Below, in pieces: positions 1 to 7,374 of a stretch of 64,000 bases of DNA. The notes beneath the pieces are model-generated. The model did not search any database. It saw only the letters and a list, made by a program, of their open reading frames with translations, and was not told the origin of the DNA. The stretch is from Candidatus Peribacteria bacterium (lineage in GTDB: Bacteria > Patescibacteriota > Gracilibacteria > Peribacterales > Peribacteraceae). The position numbers and the translations under genes were made by a program. The DNA lies in contig JAHFJM010000002.1 of NCBI GenBank assembly GCA_023245935.1, positions 135,085 to 199,084 of the forward strand, in the 5' to 3' direction. The first letter of the stretch is position 1. The number at the start of each line of letters is the position of its first letter.

Positions 1-116
1 TGTCGACACTCCTCGACGTTGCACTGCTGCAGGATAGGATCACGAAAGAGCAGGTCGAGAGTATTCTGGAATTTGCGAAGGATACGGAGAATTGGGCGAA
101 GAGGATGGGAAAGTAG
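1..116 (+). CDS. 3' end of an unidentified gene (partial)
   Basis: An open frame enters from the left edge (codons from base 3) and stops at TAG 114-116, giving 37 C-terminal residues. The tail is charged and helical, ending WAKRMGK. That is too little to assign a family. The next promoter begins 15 bases after the stop, and no GC-rich terminator hairpin separates them. Confidence 0.55.
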   Translation, partial: STLLDVALLQDRITKEQVESILEFAKDTENWAKRMGK

Positions 117-130
117 GCAGTACGGGCACA

Positions 131-159
131 TTTACAATATACTATAAATATAGTATAAT
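131..159 (+). promoter_or_regulatory. sigma70-type promoter for a leaderless gene
   Basis: TTTACA (131-136), a 17-base spacer and TATAAT (154-159), with the ATG seven bases further at 167. Transcription should begin at or within a base or two of the start codon, so the mRNA is probably leaderless. Confidence 0.75.
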
Positions 160-166
160 ACTAATA

Positions 167-1177
167 ATGAACATCCAAAGAAATCCTTCCGACTATACGG
201 ATACTGACGGGCTCAATGACCGACAGAGAAATCATGCGATCCTTCAGAAAAGTTTTGAAACGGAACACAATGCACTCACGGGTGACCAATTCGAACTGAT
301 GATGATGTATCCGGATGGTGAGGAGCGCAATTCCATTCTTCAGCGGCAGAAATTACCGGAGAGCGTGCCGCGTTTAACGCCGGTGGATGCAGTCATCGAT
401 GCGTGTATGCAGAATCACCATTCGTACCAAGGACAAGAGCAGAAACGTTCTCTGTGGCTTGATGGCGTCGAACAGAATTTCTATAAATTACTCGGTCTGA
501 AAAATCTCCCCGCACAAGTTTCGGCTGAGCTCCTCAAGACGGTTCCGTGCATCGGTTCCTCGCTCGACCTTCACTATGGTGTGGACGGGTTCTTTCTTGC
601 ATGGAAACCGGAATTCTTGAAAGAAGCGATACAATTCAACACAGCCGTCCTGCAGGCTCGATCGGCTCAAATGGAGATTGATATTGCGCAGAGCGTACGG
701 TATCAGGGAGTCGTTCGCATCAACGATGATCAACGATCCGATGCCGCAAACACCCGACTCGCTGCAGCGCGCCTGCTCGATGACGCTTTCCGTTCCGGAA
801 ACTGTGCAATCGCCACCTTTGATATTTCCTACGACCGCGAGAAAGAAGAAGGAACAATCAAGAGAACTGCCGATAATGGCGGAACCAAAGCAGATCTACT
901 CGTGACGGAGACAGGCGGAGTTTTCCATGGGGATTTTCAGGGAACGGTTCAAGGAGCGGACGGCGTTGTGTTCGGAGGCTCCAGAGATTTTTCTCTTCAA
1001 CGAAAAGATTCGCGACGTGCGTACCTCGCGATGGCGTTGGATTTGATCTTGAAACAAAAATATGAGAAACCGGGATCCATCTCACAAAACATTCGATACC
1101 CGGGAAAAGGAGCCGAGTGGACCATCAATAGAAAAGTAACGGCAACACGGGAGCAAATGCAGAAAATCGCCGGTTAA
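167..1177 (+). CDS. hypothetical protein, 336 aa
   Basis: A soluble protein with no signal peptide or membrane segment and no family I recognise. The frame is open from base 92, but the upstream part would be translated across the promoter, so I place the start at ATG 167 (MNIQRNPSDY), directly after the -10 box. The N-terminal half is polar and helical. The C-terminal third is richer in glycine and strand-forming residues (TETGGVFHGDF, GADGVVFGGSRDF). The last codons overlap the convergent gene that ends at 1174 by four bases. Confidence 0.8.
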   Translation: MNIQRNPSDYTDTDGLNDRQRNHAILQKSFETEHNALTGDQFELMMMYPDGEERNSILQRQKLPESVPRLTPVDAVIDACMQNHHSYQGQEQKRSLWLDGVEQNFYKLLGLKNLPAQVSAELLKTVPCIGSSLDLHYGVDGFFLAWKPEFLKEAIQFNTAVLQARSAQMEIDIAQSVRYQGVVRINDDQRSDAANTRLAAARLLDDAFRSGNCAIATFDISYDREKEEGTIKRTADNGGTKADLLVTETGGVFHGDFQGTVQGADGVVFGGSRDFSLQRKDSRRAYLAMALDLILKQKYEKPGSISQNIRYPGKGAEWTINRKVTATREQMQKIAG

Positions 1178-1548
1178 CATTCCTCTTCATCCAAAGCAGC
1201 AATGATATCCGGGAAGATCGGATTCTCTTCGCCGGAGAACTTTTCAACGCATCGATCGTACTTTGCCTGCACCGAGCCGAACTCTTGGTCATGGAGAAGA
1301 CCCAATACTGCTTCTTGTGTTTTATTGAATACATCGACACCTCTCTGGGCGAGTCTCCCTTCCATCTCTGCAACGGAGAGATGCAATGCCTTTGCCTTCA
1401 GTTTTTTCCCCGAGGAAGAAGATCCGAGTACATGTAGCAATGCTGTACGAACGAGATTCTCCGAACAAATTTTGATCACGTGGAGATCGTCCGCACTCAC
1501 AAACGGAAGCACTGTTCTTTCCGATGAAGACTGTGCACTGGTATTCAT
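1174..1548 (-). CDS. hypothetical protein, 124 aa
   Basis: A small soluble, mostly helical acidic protein, starting MNTSAQSSSERT and ending DEEEC, with no recognised family. Just upstream on the minus strand a TAGAAT box (1562-1557) lies eight bases before the ATG, with TTGCTT (1586-1581) 18 bases further, which fits the leaderless promoters seen elsewhere here. It converges with the preceding unknown gene. Its size and character recall the unknown genes at 39369-39695 and 39743-40177, but I see no clear sequence match. Confidence 0.7.
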   Translation of the reverse strand: MNTSAQSSSERTVLPFVSADDLHVIKICSENLVRTALLHVLGSSSSGKKLKAKALHLSVAEMEGRLAQRGVDVFNKTQEAVLGLLHDQEFGSVQAKYDRCVEKFSGEENPIFPDIIAALDEEEC

Positions 1549-1603
1549 ACTTTCTTATTCTATACAATTAAATACAGAATAAGCAATAGCATACACAAGC
1601 CGT

Positions 1604-1648
1604 GTCAGTTCGAGTAGCCCGAGCCGAAGCGAGGGTGTATCGAGAACT
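1604..1648. repeat. palindromic dispersed repeat
   Basis: An imperfect inverted repeat, TTCGAGTA ... TATCGAGAA, with a CGAG/CGAG-rich core. It sits at the 3' end of pheS and overlaps its stop codon. It resembles the REP-like elements dispersed in many environmental bacterial genomes and may act as a bidirectional terminator. Confidence 0.5.
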
Positions 1649-2651
1649 AAAACTGCCTCAGGAACCTCAAATCTCCTTCGAAGAACGACCGTAGATCAGG
1701 TATCTGATGCCGGATCATGAGCATGCGTTCCACTCCAAAGCCGAAGGCGAAACCCTGAAACTCGTTCGGATCGATGCCGACGTTCCTGAGGACTTGCGGA
1801 TGCACCATGCCGCAGCCGACAACTTCGAGCCATCTGCCTTCGCGGCTCTTGCTCTCATCCCCCCTCCACCGGAGATCCATCTCCAGACCCGGTTCCACGA
1901 ACGGGAAGTATCCCGTCCTCCAACGGAAATCGACGTTCGGATCGACGAGCTCCCGCACCGCCGTTTCCATCACGGCTTTCATATTCGCAAGTGACACGGT
2001 CTTTCCGATCATGAGCCCTTCGATCTGATGAAACATCGGCGAGTGCGTCGCATCGGAATCCTTGCGGTACACTTTTCCTGCACAGATCATCCGGAAGGGC
2101 GGCTTCTTCTCTTCCATGTAACGTATCTGCATCGGTGACGTGTGCGTACGAAGCACAGTTCGATCGAGAGAACTGACCCAGAATGTGTCCTGTAAATCCC
2201 TCGCCGGATGGCTCTCCGGAATATTGAGCTTATTGAAGTTATAGTCCTCGGTCTCGAGCTCGGGACCACTCGCCGTATCGAACCCCATGCGACCGAACAC
2301 TTCTTCCGCCTTGCGGATGTATTCGTGAATCGGATGCTTGTGACCCTTCTCAGCCACGGGAAGATCGAGCGTGACATCGAGCGAATCTCCTTCGGCAAGC
2401 GTATCTATGGACAGTGTTGCAATCGCTTGGAGGCGTGCAGAGATCAAAGCCTCAAGTTTCACTTTCAGGACGTTCAACTCCTGTCCTTTCGTCCGACGTT
2501 CTTCCGGCGATTTTTCTGCGAGATCTTTCATCGCAAGAGTCATGACACCTGCCTTGCGTCCGAAGAGCTCGTGACGAACGGCTTCGACCTGTTCAATGCT
2601 TGAGACAATACTGATCTTGCCGATGTATTCATCCAACGAAGGAAGAGACAT
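1647..2651 (-). CDS. pheS: phenylalanine--tRNA ligase alpha subunit
   Basis: Catalytic subunit of PheRS, which charges tRNA-Phe with phenylalanine in the cytoplasm, normally as an alpha2beta2 complex with PheT. The 334-residue protein has the N-terminal helical tRNA-binding arm (residues 1-80) followed by the class II core: motif 2 region FRMICAGKVYRKDSDATHSP, the MFHQIEG motif and the C-terminal motif 3 FGFGVERMLMIRHQIPDLR. Start chosen at ATG 2651 (MSLPSLDEYIGK). The open frame continues upstream into a low-complexity purine tract that would encode an unconserved hydrophobic extension. pheT is not in this window, which is unusual because the two are commonly adjacent. Confidence 0.96.
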   Translation of the reverse strand: MSLPSLDEYIGKISIVSSIEQVEAVRHELFGRKAGVMTLAMKDLAEKSPEERRTKGQELNVLKVKLEALISARLQAIATLSIDTLAEGDSLDVTLDLPVAEKGHKHPIHEYIRKAEEVFGRMGFDTASGPELETEDYNFNKLNIPESHPARDLQDTFWVSSLDRTVLRTHTSPMQIRYMEEKKPPFRMICAGKVYRKDSDATHSPMFHQIEGLMIGKTVSLANMKAVMETAVRELVDPNVDFRWRTGYFPFVEPGLEMDLRWRGDESKSREGRWLEVVGCGMVHPQVLRNVGIDPNEFQGFAFGFGVERMLMIRHQIPDLRSFFEGDLRFLRQF

Positions 2652-2689
2652 GCAAACGGTAGTGTAGAGAATGATGGGAATGAGGAAAA

Positions 2690-2758
2690 GAATGAAAGGA
2701 AGGAAAAGATTCAAAGGAAACAAAGGAAATGCTGTTACTGAGAATCTTCCTTTCATTC
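2690..2758. repeat. inverted repeat in the pheS leader
   Basis: A purine-rich arm (2690-2712) is mirrored by a complementary arm (2742-2758, GAATCTTCCTTTCATTC) with a loop of about 30 bases. In the pheS direction this would form a hairpin 40 bases ahead of the start codon. It could be an attenuator or a degraded repeat. No T-box features are visible. Confidence 0.4.
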
Positions 2759-2786
2759 CTTTATTTCCTTTCACTCTTTTGACTCC

Positions 2787-3149
2787 TCACGAATGCAGTG
2801 CCACCTCCACCAAAACGAATACGAGGTAGATGAGTCCTCCGATCCACCATGTCAGAATGCCGAGGATTTGGAAGACAATGAGGAGCGTGGTCGCCGTCGC
2901 GAGAAAAAATCCTTCGCGGAGCGACACACTTACCATCCGACCGGTATCCATTCCCTCGACCGAGAGCGCTCGCCAAAGTGCATAGCAGAGAAGCGTCGTG
3001 ATGCTCGCCACCGACAGGAAGACGGTGAGGAAAAAGAAGGGAATCGCAAGCCCTGGAGACGTGAGCGGGCTGACGCGGAAGAGCACGACAATGAGGGATG
3101 CGAGTGAGAAGAATGCGGCAGCGGCGATGCGGAGAAGGAGAGGGGTCAC
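2787..3149 (-). CDS. small integral membrane protein, 120 aa
   Basis: Three or four hydrophobic helices: residues about 5-25, 35-60, 85-105 and possibly 106-118. The start is MTPLLLRIAAAAFF and charged residues lie mainly in the central loop. There are no catalytic motifs and no family is recognised. It lies between the uracil-DNA glycosylase and pheS on the same strand, 47 bases after the former and 135 before the latter, so it may be co-transcribed with either. Confidence 0.65.
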   Translation of the reverse strand: MTPLLLRIAAAAFFSLASLIVVLFRVSPLTSPGLAIPFFFLTVFLSVASITTLLCYALWRALSVEGMDTGRMVSVSLREGFFLATATTLLIVFQILGILTWWIGGLIYLVFVLVEVALHS

Positions 3150-3151
3150 GA

Positions 3152-3190
3152 CGGGTTAGGGTTAGGGCTAGGGCTAGGGTTGAGGGTTAG
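3152..3190. repeat. TTAGGG/CTAGGG short tandem repeat
   Basis: Hexamers of the form GTTAGG and GCTAGG repeat about five times in the short gap between two minus-strand genes, ending in GGGTTGAGGGTTAG. A degenerate relative lies at 21296-21345 and a trace at 22375-22398. Confidence 0.6.
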
Positions 3191-3196
3191 AAATAT

Positions 3197-3754
3197 TTAT
3201 TTCACTGTCTTCAGAAATTCACCCAGTGCACGAAAATCAGCAAGCAGGCTCGATCGCAAATTTCCATTATGAAGCGCCGCTGCCGGATGGTAGATCGGAA
3301 ACAGTGTGATGGAATCGGTGATCTTGAACGGCTTCCCGTGCGCATTCGTAATCGTCATCGTCGGAAAGAAATGCCCAAGCGAGTGTCTGCCGAGCGTTGC
3401 GATCACTTTCGGCTGCACAAGCGCGATTTCGAGCATCAGCCACGGCATGCACTGCTCTTTCTCGATCGGCTCCGGATCGCGGTTGCCGGGCGGTCGGAAC
3501 TTCACGACATTGGAAATGTACACGTCTTCACGCTTCAGATTGATCGATGCAAGGAGTTCATTCAGGAATTGTCCGGCTGCACCGACAAACGGTCTCTTCA
3601 GTTCATCCTCCTTCTGCCCGGGCGCTTCGCCGATGAACATCACCGTTGCGTGAGGATTCCCTTCGCCAAGCACGGCGTTGGCAGTCTTGCTCAAGTCACA
3701 ACCCTTCCACACCGTGAGTTTTTCCTTGAGGAGATCGAGGGTGAGGGCTGACAT
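3197..3754 (-). CDS. family 4-type uracil-DNA glycosylase, cluster cysteines partly lost
   Basis: Removes uracil from DNA at the start of base-excision repair. Family 4 motifs are clear: GEAPGQKEDELKRPFVG (motif 1), NVVKFRPPGNRDP, and the C-terminal YHPAAAL motif. Classical family 4 enzymes bind a 4Fe-4S cluster with four cysteines. Here only two remain, the Cys of WKGC and the Cys of KEQC; the first is Trp and the third is Phe (VVKFRPP). ATG 3754 is preferred to the in-frame ATG at 3760 because a TATGAT box (3768-3763) would place 3754 at a leaderless spacing. The tRNA-Arg gene lies only 22 bases upstream, so read-through is also possible. Confidence 0.9.
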   Translation of the reverse strand: MSALTLDLLKEKLTVWKGCDLSKTANAVLGEGNPHATVMFIGEAPGQKEDELKRPFVGAAGQFLNELLASINLKREDVYISNVVKFRPPGNRDPEPIEKEQCMPWLMLEIALVQPKVIATLGRHSLGHFFPTMTITNAHGKPFKITDSITLFPIYHPAAALHNGNLRSSLLADFRALGEFLKTVK

Positions 3755-3782
3755 ACGCATGCATCATAGCAAATGTATTTTT

Positions 3783-3860
3783 TGGTGCGCCCGGCAGGAT
3801 TTGAACCTACGACCCCCAGCTCCGCAAGCTGATGCTCTATCCAGGCTGAGCTACGGGCGC
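3783..3860 (-). tRNA. tRNA-Arg (anticodon GCG)
   Basis: A 78-nt cloverleaf. The acceptor stem is GCGCCCG/CGGGCGC, the D stem GCTC/GAGC, the anticodon stem TCAGC/GCTGG with loop TTGCGGA (anticodon GCG, reading CGC and CGU), and the T arm has TTCAAAT. The CCA is encoded. Most bacteria read CGU/CGC with an ACG anticodon edited to inosine, so a GCG anticodon is notable. Confidence 0.92.
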
Positions 3861-3927
3861 ACGATGGTGTGAATGAATGCGGAGACAGTGTAGACGAGTT
3901 GGCTGCGCCACGTGGACGCAACGTGCT

Positions 3928-3960
3928 TGCCACGTAAAGCGGCTGCGCCGCCACGTGGCA
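3928..3960. repeat. hairpin between two tRNA genes
   Basis: TGCCACGT, three bases, GCGGC, a 3-base loop, GCCGC, one base, ACGTGGCA: a strong stem-loop between tRNA-Ala and tRNA-Arg. It has no U tract, so it is more likely a processing signal or repeat relic than a terminator. Related CACGTGG words flank it at 3908-3915 and 3983-3989. Confidence 0.5.
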
Positions 3961-3986
3961 CGTAAATCCGCTGATGCGTCTTTACG

Positions 3987-4062
3987 TGGTGGAGCTCAGG
4001 GGACTCGAACCCCTTACCTCTTCCATGCCATGGAAGCGCTCTACCAGATGAGCTAGAGCCCC
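3987..4062 (-). tRNA. tRNA-Ala (anticodon GGC)
   Basis: A 76-nt cloverleaf. The acceptor stem is GGGGCTC/GAGCTCC with the G3:U70 pair that identifies tRNA-Ala. The anticodon stem CTTCC/GGAAG carries loop ATGGCAT (anticodon GGC), the T loop is TTCGAGT, and CCA is encoded. It is upstream of tRNA-Arg on the same strand and probably co-transcribed with it. Confidence 0.95.
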
Positions 4063-4130
4063 AGAGTCCACATAGAGAGAAAGATCAATTCATCGCAAGC
4101 CGCGGGAGTATAACGAGATGTACGCTACAT

Positions 4131-4159
4131 TTGAAGGGATTCCGCATTTTCCCTATACT
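4131..4159 (+). promoter_or_regulatory. promoter of purE, leaderless type
   Basis: TTGAAG (4131-4136), a 17-base spacer and TATACT (4154-4159), with ATG six bases later at 4166. This fixes the purE start. Confidence 0.75.
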
Positions 4160-4165
4160 CACGCC

Positions 4166-4618
4166 ATGCCTACCGTCACCTTCCTCCTGGGATCCAAAGT
4201 CGATACGGAGTTTGCCGAAAAGATCGGTGCGACACTCAAAGAATTCGGTGTCAGTTACGACATCATCGTCGCATCGGCACATAAAGTTCCCGAGAAAGTA
4301 GTTGAAGTGATCGCAGAGCTGAACAAGCGCACCGAGCCCACGGTCGTCATCACCTGCGTCGGCATGAGCAACGGGCTTGCCGGTGTCACCGCGGGGAGTT
4401 GCGTTCATCCGGTCGTGAACTGTCCACCGTACAAAGACTTAAGCGAATACATGGTAGACCTGAGCAGCAATCTTCGCATGCCGTCCGATGTTCCCGTCCT
4501 CACCGTTCTGCATCCGAAGAACGCAGCGCTCGCGACCCTCAGAATTCTTGCGGAGAGCGATAAGGCGTTGCAGAAAAAACTGATGGAGAGAATCAAGAAG
4601 ATCAAGGCGGAGTATTAG
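4166..4618 (+). CDS. purE: PurE-type aminoimidazole ribotide carboxylase/mutase, class II-like
   Basis: Acts in purine synthesis, forming 4-carboxy-aminoimidazole ribotide. The 150-residue protein has the PurE fold signatures: GSKVDTEFAEKI at the N-terminus, VASAHKVPEKV (the SAHR.P loop), CVGMSNGLAGVTAG and SSNLRMPSDVPVLTVLHPKN. This last SLR.PSG..TVL.P form resembles class II (CO2-using, metazoan/Treponema-like) PurE rather than E. coli class I. Start at ATG 4166 from the promoter position; upstream in-frame codons overlap the promoter. The next gene follows after 14 bases. Confidence 0.88.
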   Translation: MPTVTFLLGSKVDTEFAEKIGATLKEFGVSYDIIVASAHKVPEKVVEVIAELNKRTEPTVVITCVGMSNGLAGVTAGSCVHPVVNCPPYKDLSEYMVDLSSNLRMPSDVPVLTVLHPKNAALATLRILAESDKALQKKLMERIKKIKAEY

Positions 4619-4632
4619 TTTTCCCTCTCTAT

Positions 4633-5103
4633 ATGAGCAAAATACTGACTGATCCGGAAGAAATAACGGATTATGAAGCGAAATTGGAACCCAGTGTCAG
4701 AAGAGCGAACAGAATGCTTTCGGGTAGCGTTTCGGAAATGGCTGATGCCGATCATCCAACTCTTGAGCTTCAAGGTAGGTTGCAAGTACTACGACCAAAT
4801 CCCGGAGAACTCGTCGCCTCCGCGCTACGCGGAAGCGTCATTGATATGGTGCAATTGAAAGATACGGTTGCGAATTCGGGCATTGCGGGCAAATTGAAAA
4901 AAGTTTTAGGCATGCAAGCGAGACAACCTTTTCTTGAAGCTGAAATTGCAGCATTGTCTGAAATCGTCGATCGTGAAAGCTTTGCCATGCAGGCAACGCT
5001 TGCTGATATGCACATGGCTGCAGGAAATAAGGAAGAAGCTGAAGCAACATATAAAGCTGCACTGGAAGCTGCGATGAGAGGCGGGTATCCGGTGATTGAG
5101 TAG
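4633..5103 (+). CDS. hypothetical protein, 156 aa
   Basis: A soluble, acidic, helical protein, MSKILTDPEEITDYE to GGYPVIE, with no recognised family. The last 45 residues (ATLADMHMAAGNKEEAEATY) look like a single TPR-type helix pair. It begins 14 bases after purE with no promoter between, so it is probably co-transcribed. A small GC palindrome at 4815-4840 (CTCCGCGCTACGCGGAAG) lies within the coding sequence. Confidence 0.7.
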   Translation: MSKILTDPEEITDYEAKLEPSVRRANRMLSGSVSEMADADHPTLELQGRLQVLRPNPGELVASALRGSVIDMVQLKDTVANSGIAGKLKKVLGMQARQPFLEAEIAALSEIVDRESFAMQATLADMHMAAGNKEEAEATYKAALEAAMRGGYPVIE

Positions 5104-5171
5104 GAATTGCTGATGTTGGTGCGTAAGACATCATAAAGTACGGTATACTCGGGCTACTTTCCCCGTACTTC

Positions 5172-5864
5172 ATGAAACTCTTCCTCGATACCGCCAATGT
5201 CAGTCAGGTCGCAGAAATTACCGCGTGGGGTGTTCTGGATGGTGTAACGACGAATCCATCGCTTGTTCTGAAAGAAGGCAAGGATAGTTCGACCCATTCG
5301 ACGAGCTCAGGGCAAGCAGGCTCACTACAAGTCTTCAAGAAAACCGTCCTCGAGATGTGCAAGCTTGTTCCGTGCGTCAGCGCACAAGTCACGGCAACGG
5401 ACAGTGCAGGGATGATCAAGCAAGGGCTTGAGTATGCGGCATGGCACAAGCACGTGGTCGTGAAAGTTCCGATGACGACGGAGGGGCTGAAGGCGATTAC
5501 GTTCTTCGCAAGCAAGAAGATCAAGACGAACACGACACTCGTCTTCTCCGCCGCGCAGGCGATGCTCGCTGCAAAAGCCGGAGCGACGATCATCAGCCCG
5601 TTCATCGGTCGCCTCGATGATCAGGGTGAGGATGGGATGAATCTGATCGCGGAGATCATGGAAATCTGGCAGCAACACGGGTTCACAACCGAAGTCCTCG
5701 TCGCATCGACCAGGCATCCGAGACACATCGTCGATGCAGCGCGTCTCGGCGCGCACATCTGCACGATTCCGTATGACGTCTTCAAGAAATTGCCGAATCA
5801 TGGGCTGACAGATTCGGGACTGAAGAAATTTCAAGAAGATTGGAAGAAAGTAAGCGGTCGATAA
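5172..5864 (+). CDS. tal: transaldolase (TalC/small-subunit family) with a repeat-derived insertion
   Basis: Moves dihydroxyacetone units between sugar phosphates in the non-oxidative pentose phosphate pathway and yields the erythrose-4-phosphate needed by the shikimate operon in this window. The TIM-barrel signatures are intact: MKLFLDTANV, GVTTNPSLVLKEG, the Schiff-base lysine in VVVKVPMT (Lys98), TTLVFSAAQAMLA and SPFIGRLDD. At 230 residues it is slightly longer than the ~217 typical of TalC, because residues 39-51 (STHSTSSGQAGS) come from an in-frame dispersed repeat. A TATACT box lies at 5144-5149, 22 bases before the ATG. gnd follows after 16 bases. Confidence 0.94.
   Translation: MKLFLDTANVSQVAEITAWGVLDGVTTNPSLVLKEGKDSSTHSTSSGQAGSLQVFKKTVLEMCKLVPCVSAQVTATDSAGMIKQGLEYAAWHKHVVVKVPMTTEGLKAITFFASKKIKTNTTLVFSAAQAMLAAKAGATIISPFIGRLDDQGEDGMNLIAEIMEIWQQHGFTTEVLVASTRHPRHIVDAARLGAHICTIPYDVFKKLPNHGLTDSGLKKFQEDWKKVSGR
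5287..5325. repeat. palindromic repeat inserted in frame in tal
   Basis: CCCATTCGACGAGCTCAGGG followed by CAAGC, encoding THSTSSGQAG. The same element, as CCCATTCGACAGGCTCAGGG plus CAAGC, occurs inside aroA (complement of about 19964-19992), and a related copy precedes uvrA (32238-32262). It falls in a surface loop between conserved blocks of the enzyme. Confidence 0.7.
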
Positions 5865-5880
5865 TTTTCTCTGATTTTGT

Positions 5881-7290
5881 ATGCATCTTGGTTTGATTGG
5901 GCTTGGCACGATGGGCGCGAATCTTGCGCGCAATGCCGCGAGGAATGGAGCGAAAGTTGCGGTCTACAACCGCACCACGGAGAAAACCGATGCGTTCATT
6001 CGGGCGTACGGAGGGGAAGGGACGCTCATCGGCTGTAGGTCTATCGAAGAACTCCTGCAGAATCTTCCGCAGCCGCGATCGATCATTCTCATGGTCAATG
6101 CAGGAAAACCCGTTGATGATGTCATCGGAGAACTGCTTCAATCCCGGAAATCAAAACTCAAAGCCGGCGATGCCGTCATCGACGCAGGCAACAGTCACTT
6201 CACCGATACGGAGAGGAGAATCGGCGAACTCAAGAAACGCGGCATTCACTTCCTCGGCATGGGTGTTTCCGGCGGAGAGGAAGGCGCACTGAATGGCCCC
6301 AGCATGATGCCGGGCGGAAGTCGCGAAGCATATGATCGCATCGAATCACTCTTAAAAAAAATGGCAGCCAAAGACGGCAGCAGCGGAAAGTGCGTCTCGT
6401 TCATCGGGTCGGGTGCCGCAGGGCACTTCGTGAAGATGGTGCATAACGGCATCGAGTACGGTGACATGCAGCTGATTACCGAAACCTATCACCTCATGAA
6501 ATCCGTACTGAAACTCGGAAACGAAGAGATTGCTGAAACGTTTGAAGACTGGAACAGGAGCCGCGAACTGAAATCGTTCCTCATCGAAATCACGAGCAAA
6601 ATATTCCGGAAGAAAGAGGACGGACACTCAGACGACTTGATCGATGCGATCAAAGACGAAGCGAAGCAGAAGGGAACCGGGAAGTGGACGACGCAAGGTG
6701 CGCTCGATCTCGGCATTGCCGTTCCGACGATGACCGCAGCCGTCGATGCGAGACTGATGTCATCGCTGAAAACTCTGAGAACGGAAGCGGAAGGAAAAAT
6801 CGAAACTCTCGATCTGAAGCATCCGACACTCGCACTCGGAGCACTGAAGAACGCATTGTTCCTGAGTAAAATCTGCTCGTATGCGCAAGGCTTTTCCCTC
6901 ATCGCCGAAGCGAGCCGCATCCATGACTGGACAATCGACCTCGCGGAAATCTGCCGCATTTGGAAAGGCGGCTGCATCATCCGCTCGGCGCTCCTGAAAA
7001 CATTCGAAGAGGCATACAGAACGGAGCCTGCCCTCACAAACCTCCTCCTCGCACCGACGATCATCGACCTCTTCAAAACCCGTCACGCGAAGTGGCGGAA
7101 AGTGATTGCGGCAGCGGCATTCTCCGGCATTCCCGTTCCCGCGATGTCCGCCTCACTCGCCTACTTCGACAGTCTGAGAACGGCACGGCTCCCGCAGAAT
7201 CTGACGCAAGCGCAGCGGGATTTCTTTGGAGCACACACGTTTGAGAGGCTCGATCGAACCGGAGTGTTTCATGCGGAGTGGAGTAATTGA
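5881..7290 (+). CDS. gnd: 6-phosphogluconate dehydrogenase, decarboxylating
   Basis: Oxidises 6-phosphogluconate to ribulose-5-phosphate and CO2 with NAD(P)+ in the oxidative pentose phosphate pathway. Full length at 469 residues. The nucleotide-binding GLGTMGANLARN is at the N-terminus. Substrate motifs MGVSGGEEGALNGPSMMPGG and VKMVHNGIEYGDMQLI follow, then KGTGKWTTQGALDLGIAVPT, and the C-terminal FFGAHTFERLD tail is present. It begins 16 bases after transaldolase, and together they feed ribose-5-P, erythrose-4-P and reducing power to the aromatic and riboflavin genes nearby. Confidence 0.97.
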   Translation: MHLGLIGLGTMGANLARNAARNGAKVAVYNRTTEKTDAFIRAYGGEGTLIGCRSIEELLQNLPQPRSIILMVNAGKPVDDVIGELLQSRKSKLKAGDAVIDAGNSHFTDTERRIGELKKRGIHFLGMGVSGGEEGALNGPSMMPGGSREAYDRIESLLKKMAAKDGSSGKCVSFIGSGAAGHFVKMVHNGIEYGDMQLITETYHLMKSVLKLGNEEIAETFEDWNRSRELKSFLIEITSKIFRKKEDGHSDDLIDAIKDEAKQKGTGKWTTQGALDLGIAVPTMTAAVDARLMSSLKTLRTEAEGKIETLDLKHPTLALGALKNALFLSKICSYAQGFSLIAEASRIHDWTIDLAEICRIWKGGCIIRSALLKTFEEAYRTEPALTNLLLAPTIIDLFKTRHAKWRKVIAAAAFSGIPVPAMSASLAYFDSLRTARLPQNLTQAQRDFFGAHTFERLDRTGVFHAEWSN

Positions 7291-7315
7291 AGATCCGCCC
7301 GTTCTGTATTTGATA

Positions 7316-7344
7316 TTGCAATTGTAGCTACAATTGTGTACACT
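7316..7344 (+). promoter_or_regulatory. promoter with palindromic operator of the toxin-antitoxin pair
   Basis: TTGCAA (7316-7321), 17 bases, TACACT (7339-7344). A perfect 18-base palindrome, CAATTGTAGCTACAATTG (7319-7336), covers the spacer and the edge of the -35 box. It is well placed for autorepression by the antitoxin/toxin complex, as is usual for type II systems. Confidence 0.75.
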
Positions 7345-7374
7345 ATTTATTGTCCTGCAATTCCCCTCAATGCT

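Noticed and set aside
3152..3190. TTAGGG repeats as evidence of a linear replicon end or eukaryotic contamination
   Set aside because: The array is short, internal and flanked by ordinary bacterial genes on both sides.
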